Assembly: GCF_001747085.1 (NCBI RefSeq) | Contig: NZ_MDJD01000043.1 | Coordinates: 62,001 to 126,000, forward strand | Length of the DNA: 64,000 bases | DNA from: Flavivirga aquatica | GTDB lineage: Bacteria > Bacteroidota > Bacteroidia > Flavobacteriales > Flavobacteriaceae | Reading direction: 5' to 3' | In this document: piece after piece, positions 43,956 to 51,077 of the stretch | How positions within the stretch are numbered: position 1 is the stretch's first letter | Layout: every line of letters starts with the position of its first letter | The notes under the pieces: model-generated | Database searches by the model: none | Told to the model about the DNA's origin: nothing | What the model saw: the letters and a program-made list of their open reading frames with translations, nothing else | Program-made: the position numbers and the translations under genes

Positions 43956-44813
43956 ATGAGTAAGCAACGTAATAACAAGAGTAAGGGGAAACCATCTGGT
44001 AGAGGGCATGAGACAAGTAGGAATACAAGTTATGCTCGAGGTAATGCACCTATAAAACCAAATAAAGGAGGTTCTAAACCTTCTACTCCTGCAAAAAAAT
44101 CGAATCCAGATGAGATTAGATTGAATAAATACGTTGCTAATGCAGGAATATGTTCGCGTAGAGATGCAGATGTACATATTGCTACAGGTCTTGTTTCTGT
44201 AAACGGTAAAGTAATTACAGAAATGGGATATAAGGTAAAGATTGGTGATGAGGTAAGATATGATGGAGCTCGAATTAATCCAGAGAAAAAAGCTTATGTA
44301 TTGCTTAACAAGCCAAAAGGTTTTGCTACAACTACTAGTGAAGGTAAAGGTAGAACAGTTATGGATTTAGTTGCTAATGCTACAAATTCAAGAATAAAAC
44401 CTATAGGGCGCTTAGGGCGTAACTCGAAGGGCTTACTTTTGTTTACTAATGATGAAAGTATTGTAAGTAAATTTACTAATTCTAAACACGGGATAGCGCG
44501 TTTATTCCATATAGAATTAGATAGAAACTTAAAACTAGAAGATTTAAAAAAGATCCAAGAAGGCTTTAAGATAGAAGGTAAACTTTTTAGTGTTGAAGAG
44601 ATTAGTTATATAGATAGCGCTTCAAAAAAAGAGATTGGTTTAAAAATTAAAAATACAGGGAATATACTAATACGAACTATTTTTGATTATTTAAAATACG
44701 AGATCGTAAATTTAGATTGTGTTGCTATTGGGCATCTTACTAAAAAGGATATTCCACGTGGTAGCTGGAAACACTTAACCGAGCAAGAATTGAATACGCT
44801 TAAGATGCTATAA
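43956..44813 (+). CDS. RsuA/RluB-type pseudouridine synthase homologue lacking the catalytic Asp
   Basis: From the ATG at 43956 the product is 285 residues. A basic, G/S/K/P-rich tail (1-50) leads to an S4 RNA-binding domain (LNKYVANAGICSRRDADVHI, VSVNGKVI), then a pseudouridine synthase domain (YVLLNKPKGFATTTSEGKGR). The family active site GRLDxxTxGLLLFTND reads GRLGRNSKGLLLFTND here, with G154 (codon GGG) in place of the catalytic aspartate. The rest (RLFHIELDRNL, IRTIFDYLKYEI) is intact. It is therefore probably an RNA-binding pseudoenzyme, unless this base is a sequencing error. Confidence 0.88.
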   Translation: MSKQRNNKSKGKPSGRGHETSRNTSYARGNAPIKPNKGGSKPSTPAKKSNPDEIRLNKYVANAGICSRRDADVHIATGLVSVNGKVITEMGYKVKIGDEVRYDGARINPEKKAYVLLNKPKGFATTTSEGKGRTVMDLVANATNSRIKPIGRLGRNSKGLLLFTNDESIVSKFTNSKHGIARLFHIELDRNLKLEDLKKIQEGFKIEGKLFSVEEISYIDSASKKEIGLKIKNTGNILIRTIFDYLKYEIVNLDCVAIGHLTKKDIPRGSWKHLTEQELNTLKML

Positions 44814-44935
44814 AACAGATATTCTCTTCATTACTAATTTATTAATTTGCCATGTTAAAGATTATGAGCCATGGTATTACTTTTGTTATTTCTTAATATA
44901 AAATAGCTTAGGCCTTTGTGCTTGCTATAGTTTTT

Positions 44936-45019
44936 GCGTAAGGGATAGTAGTGAAAATCCTTTTTGTGAGGAACGAGCAAAAAGATTGTAACGTATAGCC
45001 CGACCTTTAGGTTACGCCC
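44936..45019 (-). repeat. structured dispersed repeat, copy B
   Basis: Read on the minus strand, this 84-bp element begins GGGCGTAACC, then GGCTATACGTTACAATC, and ends GGATTTTCACTACTATCC and TTACGC. It matches copy A at 10527-10623. The closing stem is GCGTAA/TTACGC, against GCGTGA/TCACGC in copy A, a G-C to A-T pair exchange. It lies between the pseudouridine-synthase homologue and speA. A 67-codon open frame across it is an artefact. Confidence 0.7.
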
Positions 45020-45356
45020 TAATAAATTTTTAAAGTTTCCGAAAAATTTTTCTTTCAAAAAAGTTAATATTTCAAATTTTTATATTTCATTTGTAATATT
45101 ATTAGCTGAACAGATTGAAACATGTTTCTTTGTTCGGGCTTTTGGAAATTAGGAAGTCATATTCAAAAGCAGCTTATGGGATAAGTAACCGAATTTTAAA
45201 GCTAACTTCCGTTTTATCCATTAATGCTAACCAGCATAGTTATAACTTTGTACCTACTACACGAAGACAAATTCGTATTTGATATCATTTATTTTTCATT
45301 GGCTTAACTCTAAGTTAACCTGTCGTTTACATCTTTAACTTTTTTTTGAAAAATAA
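45020..45356. other. leader region of the speA operon
   Basis: No gene is seen. GGATAA and TTATCC occur about 35 bp apart near 45179-45220, with CCG/CGG inside, and could pair. TAACTTTG at 45243-45250 is an exact -7 element, 106 bp before speA, implying a fairly long leader. Confidence 0.4.
45243..45250 (+). promoter_or_regulatory. -7 element TAACTTTG of the speA operon
   Basis: Exact TAnnTTTG match 106 bp upstream of the speA start codon. Confidence 0.35.
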
Positions 45357-46754
45357 ATGAATACTAAATATATTGATTTAATCAATCAAACTTTTGATTT
45401 CCCACAAGAGGAATTTAAATTAAAAAATAGGGCATTGGAATTTCATGGAGTCAACCTTATGGATTTGGTTGAAACTTATGGTGCACCCTTAAAATTTACA
45501 TATTTACCGCAAATATCTAATAATATTAATAAAGCTAAGCAATGGTTTGCAGATGCAATTAAAAAGAACAATTACAAGGCTAATTATAGCTATTGTTATT
45601 GTACAAAAAGTTCTCATTTTAAGCATGTGCTGAATGAGGCATTAAAGAATGATATTCATATAGAAACATCATCTGCTTTTGATATTGATATTGTTGAAAA
45701 CCTGAAAGTTCAAGGGAAAATAACAGATGAAACATTTGTAATATGTAATGGTTTTAAACGAGCACAATACATTACTAATATTTCAAGATTGATAAATGAG
45801 GGACATAAAAATTGCATTCCTATTATTGATAATTATGAGGAGATAGATTTACTGTCTCAGGAAATTGATGGTGAATTTAATGTAGGTATTCGTATAGCGT
45901 CTGAAGAAGAACCTAAATTTGAATTTTATACTTCCAGATTAGGAATAGGCTATAAAAATATAGTGCCTTTTTATGAGAGTCAATTGAAAGAAAACAATAA
46001 GATTAATCTTAAAATGCTTCATTTTTTTATTAATACGGGTATTCGTGATAATGCTTATTATTGGAATGAATTAGCGAAGTGTTTAAAGGTGTATACGCGC
46101 TTAAAAAAGATTTGTCCATCTTTAGATAGTTTGAATATTGGAGGTGGGTTTCCTATTAAAAACTCATTAGCTTTTGATTTTGATTATGCATATATGGTTG
46201 ATGAAATTATCAATCAAATAAAAGCAGTTTGCGAGGAAGAAGATGTAGATGTGCCAAATATATTTACCGAGTTTGGAAGCTTTACGGTAGGAGAGAGTGG
46301 AGGTGGAATATATGAGGTGTTGTACCAGAAACAACAAAATGACCGCGAAAAGTGGAATATGATTAATTCGTCATTTATAACCACTTTACCAGATACTTGG
46401 GCTATAAATAAACGTTTTGTTATGTTGCCAATAAATAGGTGGGATGATAGCTATGAGCGTGTTTTACTTGGTGGTTTAACATGCGATAGCGATGATTATT
46501 ACAATAGTGAGCAGCATATGAATGCGATATACTTACCAAAATACAATAAAAAGAAACCATTATATATTGGATTTTTTAATACAGGAGCTTACCAAGAAAC
46601 CATAGGTGGTTATGGAGGTTTGCAACATTGTTTAATACCGTCGCCCAAACATATTTTAATAGATAAAGATGAAGATGGAAATACTACAACACAATTATTT
46701 AGCGAACAACAAAAAAGTGAAGACTTACTTAAAATTTTAGGTTATGCAAACTAA
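45357..46754 (+). CDS. speA: arginine decarboxylase (biosynthetic, PLP-dependent)
   Basis: This 465-residue protein has the alanine-racemase-type barrel of fold III decarboxylases. The pyridoxal-phosphate lysine lies in SYCYCTKSSHFKHV. GGGFPIKNS and the glutamate of FTEFGSFTVGE bind the cofactor, and GGLTCDSDDYY supplies the second active-site cysteine and aspartate. It is shorter than the E. coli enzyme (about 650), which is usual for the Bacteroidota form. It makes agmatine, which the next gene product hydrolyses. The stop overlaps speB by 11 bp. Confidence 0.92.
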   Translation: MNTKYIDLINQTFDFPQEEFKLKNRALEFHGVNLMDLVETYGAPLKFTYLPQISNNINKAKQWFADAIKKNNYKANYSYCYCTKSSHFKHVLNEALKNDIHIETSSAFDIDIVENLKVQGKITDETFVICNGFKRAQYITNISRLINEGHKNCIPIIDNYEEIDLLSQEIDGEFNVGIRIASEEEPKFEFYTSRLGIGYKNIVPFYESQLKENNKINLKMLHFFINTGIRDNAYYWNELAKCLKVYTRLKKICPSLDSLNIGGGFPIKNSLAFDFDYAYMVDEIINQIKAVCEEEDVDVPNIFTEFGSFTVGESGGGIYEVLYQKQQNDREKWNMINSSFITTLPDTWAINKRFVMLPINRWDDSYERVLLGGLTCDSDDYYNSEQHMNAIYLPKYNKKKPLYIGFFNTGAYQETIGGYGGLQHCLIPSPKHILIDKDEDGNTTTQLFSEQQKSEDLLKILGYAN

Positions 46755-47688
46755 AACTTATGCTGGAATTCCAGAAGAATATGCGAAATTAGAAAGTGCA
46801 AAAATTGTTTTAATACCTGTGCCTTATGATGGTACAAGTACATGGCAAAAAGGTGCCGATAAAGGTCCAGATGCATTTTTAGATGCATCGGAAAATATGG
46901 AACTTTATGATATTGAAACAGATACTGAGGTATATAAACAAGGCGTGCATTTAGTAGATGCTGTTACAGAAGCTACATCTCCAGAGGCTATGGTGGATGC
47001 AGTACACCATATTACAAAAAAACATATTAAAAAAAATAAATTCGTTACCATTTTTGGAGGAGAGCATTCCGTGTCTATAGGAACCATTCGTGCTTTTAAT
47101 GAAATGTATCCAAACCTAACTGTTTTACATATTGATGCGCATGCAGATTTACGAGCAGAATATGAAGGTTCTACATGTAATCACGCTTGTGCCGTTTATG
47201 AAGCGAGTCAAACTACAAATTTAATTCAGGTAGGAATTCGTTCTATGGATATTATTGAAAAAACAATAATGGACGAAGAAAAAACCTATTTTGCTCATGA
47301 AATGGCTGTTGATGATACTTGGATGGATTCGGCAATAGATCAAATGACAGATAATGTATTTATTACTTTTGATTTAGATGCGTTAGACCCTTCAATTATG
47401 CCAAGCACAGGTACTCCAGAACCAGGAGGTTTGTTTTGGTACGAAACTTTAGGATTTTTAAAACAAGTATTTTCTGAAAAAAATGTTGTTGGATTTGATA
47501 TTGTAGAGCTTTGTCCTAATGAGAAAGAAAAATCTTCAGATTTTTTAGCTGCAAAATTGTATTATAAGATGTTAAGTTATAAATTTATAGGTGAAGTTTC
47601 TGGAGATTATTATTATGATAATAATACTTACGATAATATAAAACAAAAGAGTAATATTTCTAAATTTAGTGATGATGATGAATACTAA
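46744..47688 (+). CDS. speB: agmatinase
   Basis: This is a 314-residue ureohydrolase. The manganese-binding motifs are FGGEHSVSIG, LHIDAHADLR and FDLDALDPSIMP. It hydrolyses agmatine to putrescine and urea, and the speA overlap supports agmatine over arginine as substrate. The C-terminal 30 residues (YYYDNNTYDNIKQ) extend past the usual end and overlap the start of the next gene. Confidence 0.93.
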   Translation: MQTKTYAGIPEEYAKLESAKIVLIPVPYDGTSTWQKGADKGPDAFLDASENMELYDIETDTEVYKQGVHLVDAVTEATSPEAMVDAVHHITKKHIKKNKFVTIFGGEHSVSIGTIRAFNEMYPNLTVLHIDAHADLRAEYEGSTCNHACAVYEASQTTNLIQVGIRSMDIIEKTIMDEEKTYFAHEMAVDDTWMDSAIDQMTDNVFITFDLDALDPSIMPSTGTPEPGGLFWYETLGFLKQVFSEKNVVGFDIVELCPNEKEKSSDFLAAKLYYKMLSYKFIGEVSGDYYYDNNTYDNIKQKSNISKFSDDDEY

Positions 47689-48652
47689 AGGGCCTATTTC
47701 TCAATTTATAGAAAAACATTATTTGCATTTCAATGCTGCAGCCTTAGTAGATGCCGCAAAAGGCTATGAAGACCAATTGAATTCTGGTGCAAAAATGTTA
47801 GTTTCTCTGGCAGGAGCAATGAGTACAGCAGAATTAGGTAAAAGTTTTGCGGAAATGATTAGACAAGATAAAGTACAAATTATTTCTTGTACTGGTGCTA
47901 ATTTAGAAGAAGATATTATGAATTTGGTAGCACATTCTCACTATAAACGTGTGCCAAATTATCGAGATTTAACTCCGAAGGAAGAATGGGATTTGTTGGA
48001 AAAAGGGTTAAATAGAGTTACAGATACTTGTATTCCAGAAGAAGAAGCATTTAGACGTTTGCAGGAACATATTTTTAAAATATGGAAAGAAGCTGATGAT
48101 AAAGGTGGGCGTTATTTACCACATGAATTTATGTATGAAATGTTATTGTCTGGCGTGCTTGAGCAATATTATGAAATAGATTTAAAAGATTCATGGATGT
48201 ACGCTGCAGCAGAAAAAAACTTACCCATAGTTGTCCCTGGTTGGGAAGATAGTACTATGGGGAATATTTTTGCTAGTTATGTTTTAAAAGGAGAACTAAA
48301 AGCAAGTACGGTAAAATCTGGGATAGAATATATGACCTTTTTAGCAGACTGGTATACCGAAAATTCTAAAAATGGTATTGGCTTTTTTCAAATTGGAGGA
48401 GGTATAGCTGGAGATTTTCCTATATGTGTGGTTCCAATGTTGTATCAGGATATGGAACGTACAGGTACGCCGTTTTGGAGTTATTTTTGTCAGATAAGTG
48501 ATTCCACAACTAGCTATGGATCGTATTCCGGAGCAGTACCGAATGAGAAAATTACTTGGGGAAAATTGGATATTGAAACCCCAAAATATATTATAGAAAG
48601 TGATGCTACTATTGTAGCTCCATTAATTTTTGCATACTTATTAGACCTATAA
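47678..48652 (+). CDS. deoxyhypusine-synthase-family protein, probable homospermidine synthase
   Basis: The frame opens at GTG 47669, followed by three ATGs; the last (MNTKGPISQFIEKHY) gives 324 residues and overlaps speB by 11 bp. Family features include LVSLAGAMSTAELGKSFAEM, CTGANLEEDIMN, the NAD-binding GGGIAGDFPICVVPML, and the C-terminal ITWGKLDIET, where the catalytic lysine is conserved. Bacteria lack eIF5A, so such proteins are thought to use putrescine as acceptor and make homospermidine. Position after speA-speB strongly supports a polyamine role. Confidence 0.88.
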   Translation: MNTKGPISQFIEKHYLHFNAAALVDAAKGYEDQLNSGAKMLVSLAGAMSTAELGKSFAEMIRQDKVQIISCTGANLEEDIMNLVAHSHYKRVPNYRDLTPKEEWDLLEKGLNRVTDTCIPEEEAFRRLQEHIFKIWKEADDKGGRYLPHEFMYEMLLSGVLEQYYEIDLKDSWMYAAAEKNLPIVVPGWEDSTMGNIFASYVLKGELKASTVKSGIEYMTFLADWYTENSKNGIGFFQIGGGIAGDFPICVVPMLYQDMERTGTPFWSYFCQISDSTTSYGSYSGAVPNEKITWGKLDIETPKYIIESDATIVAPLIFAYLLDL

Positions 48653-48663
48653 AACCAAATAAT

Positions 48664-48921
48664 ATGTTACGTAAAATTGTAGATTACAAAAAATTAAATG
48701 AAGATATATTAAACCTTCTTGTTGAAAAATTTCCAGATGGATACGATGACGACGATATTGTTTCTTTTAGAAATATTAAGAATGAAGTTATTGAAGCTGT
48801 CGAGGTAAAGACCGAAGATACTATTTATTTAGTTAAAGTTGGTAAAAGACTTGTTCAAGCAATGGCAGATTTTGGTGATGACATTGAAACATCTGATGAT
48901 GTAGATTTTGAAAAGGAGTAA
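48664..48921 (+). CDS. small acidic protein of the polyamine operon
   Basis: This 85-residue protein starts 11 bp after the deoxyhypusine-synthase-like gene. It has many acidic residues (YDDDDIVSF, DFGDDIETSDDVDFEKE) and no cysteine, signal or membrane helix. No family is named. Its linkage suggests a regulator or a partner that binds polycations, which is inference only. Confidence 0.7.
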   Translation: MLRKIVDYKKLNEDILNLLVEKFPDGYDDDDIVSFRNIKNEVIEAVEVKTEDTIYLVKVGKRLVQAMADFGDDIETSDDVDFEKE

Positions 48922-49046
48922 TGAACCTACTAATTATATAAATTTGTATGCTGTAATCTCTTTTTTGTAAGTGTGCTAGTTTCTTTTAATTAACAGCTAG
49001 ATAGTTGCGTAACTTAATATAAATACTATTTGATAAAATATTTAAG

Positions 49047-49084
49047 CCATGCCCATAAATAATGATACATGTTTATGGACATGG
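49047..49084. terminator. long inverted repeat between convergent genes
   Basis: CCATGCCCATAAA (49047-49059) pairs with TTTATGGACATGG (49072-49084), with 12 of 13 bases matching and a 12-base loop. It lies between the convergent gene ends at 48921 and 49184 and may act as a bidirectional terminator, although the following T-run is weak. Confidence 0.5.
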
Positions 49085-49183
49085 TGTCTTTAATAGAAGT
49101 AGTGTTGACTACAAATACAAGTACCAAAAAATACTTCCTACTTAAAGAAAGCACTTAATTTATATATATTTTAATGTGATTGA

Positions 49184-49480
49184 TTAAATGTTTAATATAC
49201 CGTTTTCCGATGCTGCATAATCGTTCCATGTATAAGCATCTGCCTCTGCATCGTTAACATAAACACCATCAACAATATACTTAAATTCGTAAGACTTATC
49301 CTTGTCTAAGTCTAATGTTCCTTTAAACGTTCCATTTTTTAGCTTCTTTAAAGGAGTTACATTAGTATTCCATTCATTAAAAGTACCTACAACAGCTACT
49401 TCGTTAGCCTCTTCAGCAGGCAATGAGAATGTTACTTTACAGATAGGTTTACTTTTTAAATATTGTTTTGTGATAGCCAT
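49184..49480 (-). CDS. stand-alone CBM48/AMPK-type glycogen-binding domain protein
   Basis: This 98-residue protein is a single early-set domain: CKVTFSLPAEEANEVAVVG, then TFNEWNTNVTPLKKLKNGTF and YEFKYIVDGVYVNDAEADAY. The W and K residues of the carbohydrate face are conserved. It is expected to bind alpha-glucans such as glycogen in the cytoplasm. No partner enzyme is adjacent. A TAnnTTTG element lies 27 bp upstream. Confidence 0.9.
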   Translation of the reverse strand: MAITKQYLKSKPICKVTFSLPAEEANEVAVVGTFNEWNTNVTPLKKLKNGTFKGTLDLDKDKSYEFKYIVDGVYVNDAEADAYTWNDYAASENGILNI

Positions 49481-49507
49481 AATTATTTATTTGTGTTATT
49501 TGTACTA

Positions 49508-49515
49508 CAAATATA
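49508..49515 (-). promoter_or_regulatory. -7 element TATATTTG of the CBM48 gene
   Basis: On the minus strand the sequence is TATATTTG, 27 bp before the ATG at 49480. Confidence 0.4.
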
Positions 49516-49766
49516 CAAAAGAAATTTATACATTGCATTGTTATAAAGGTATTTAGGTTAAGAATTATCAATTTGTTAATATGAGTTTACATAAAATTAA
49601 AGTATGATAAAAAATGATGATACATTTATGTTATTTCTAAAAGGTTTAATATATTAAACCTAATTTTAAAAGGCTTTTAAGGAAAAGATTAAGCATTTGT
49701 TGCTTTTTAGATGAAACAGTAACTCAGTAAAATGTTTTAACTTTACAGTAATTATTTATAGCATAT

Positions 49767-50693
49767 ATGTTTAGTAAAAAGAAACCTACACCACAAATAG
49801 ATAAAGATCAGTTAGAATTAATTGAAAATGCTCAAAATCGTATCAAACAAAAAAAACGTTTATATATTCATTTTGTTTTCTTTTTAATAGGTGCAGTTTT
49901 TTTAATAGTAGCAAATACAGTTTTAGGCATAGGGAAAGATTTTAAAATATTAGGTAAAGAATGGTTTTTGTTTGCAATTTTAGCGTGGCTATTCCTTTTT
50001 GTTTATCATTTATTTAATGTTTTTGTTACTTATAAATTTATGGGTAAAGCATGGGAAAAAAAACAGTTAGATAAACTAGTTGCTAAACAACAGTTGCGTA
50101 TTGAAAAATTAAAAAAAGGATTTGTAAAAGAAGAAACCTTAATAGCTCAAAGTGAGGTTTATAATGAGCCAAAACCTCAAAAAGAAAAGACGAATAGTCC
50201 AAAACAGGAACTTACTATTATTGTTGCAGCTGCAGAGAATGATGCTATTGGTAAGGATAATAAATTGATTTGGCATTTAAGTGACGATTTAAAACGATTT
50301 AAAAATTTAACGAATGGGCATCATATCATTATGGGGCGAAAAACGTTTGAAAGTTTTCCTAAGCCATTGCCAAATAGAACTCACGTTGTTATAACAAGAC
50401 AAGATAACTATAAGGTACCAGAAGGTGTTATTGTTGTTAATAGTTTAGAAGATGCTATTGATGCCTCGAAAAAAGATTTGAATCCATTTATTATTGGTGG
50501 TGGAGAAATTTATAAGCAAGCGTTGTTAGTGGCTAATAAAATTGAATTAACACGAGTACATGACAGTTTTGAAGCTGATACATTTTTCCCTAAAATTGAT
50601 GCTTCCATATGGGAAGAAACTTCAAATGTTTCACACTCAAGAGACGAAAAACATGATTATGATTTTTCATTTTTAACTTATATAAGGAAATAG
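49767..50693 (+). CDS. folA: membrane-anchored dihydrofolate reductase (2TM domain-DHFR fusion)
   Basis: This is a 308-residue fusion. Residues 1-100 form a 2TM domain: two hydrophobic helices (YIHFVFFLIGAVFLIVA and FLFAILAWLFLFVYHLF) preceded by a basic helix. After a coiled linker of about 50 residues, residues 148-308 are a complete dihydrofolate reductase: IIVAAAENDAIGKDNKLIWH, the active-site acid in LSDDLKRFKNLT, HHIIMGRKTFESF, the NADPH loop HVVITRQDN and FIIGGGEIYKQAL. The enzyme should sit on the inner face of the membrane. The reductase end shows normal length and no lost residue. The anchor is not typical of folA outside Bacteroidota. Confidence 0.9.
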   Translation: MFSKKKPTPQIDKDQLELIENAQNRIKQKKRLYIHFVFFLIGAVFLIVANTVLGIGKDFKILGKEWFLFAILAWLFLFVYHLFNVFVTYKFMGKAWEKKQLDKLVAKQQLRIEKLKKGFVKEETLIAQSEVYNEPKPQKEKTNSPKQELTIIVAAAENDAIGKDNKLIWHLSDDLKRFKNLTNGHHIIMGRKTFESFPKPLPNRTHVVITRQDNYKVPEGVIVVNSLEDAIDASKKDLNPFIIGGGEIYKQALLVANKIELTRVHDSFEADTFFPKIDASIWEETSNVSHSRDEKHDYDFSFLTYIRK

Positions 50694-51077
50694 TTTTTGT
50701 GAAATAAACAGTGTGGATTTATAAAATAAACAGAAATCTATTCCATAAGATTTAAGTTATAGTCTGCACAAAATTAGATAACTACGATTTTAAAAGTAAT
50801 ATTAAAAGTCAGGCTAAAATAAAGCACCAAAAAAATTGGCTTTTAGCAAGTTGTTTTTGTAGAGAAGTTGTAGGAGTTATAGGGCTTTTAAAACTAATAA
50901 ATGGCCAAAAAAAATATCAGACACACTAGCCAGTTGTATATAAACAAAAATAACTATTTTGTTTGTATATGTTATTTATATAATTGATTTTAAGTATTAT
51001 AAGTCGGGTTTTATGCGTATAAAATTTATTTATTTATAAAAACTTACATTTGGTGTTTAAAAGTAAAAAATACTTCT
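50694..51077. other. non-coding stretch between folA and the DUF2339 gene
   Basis: No gene is seen. A weak hairpin (AAAGC, CCAA with TTGGCTTTT near 50820-50840) may terminate folA. A second one around 50937-50970 pairs AAACAAAA with TTTTGTTT. Stops are frequent in all frames. Confidence 0.4.

Noticed and set aside
44855-45058. 67-codon minus-strand open frame
   Set aside because: It lies across the structured repeat copy B; its sequence follows the repeat, not a protein family.
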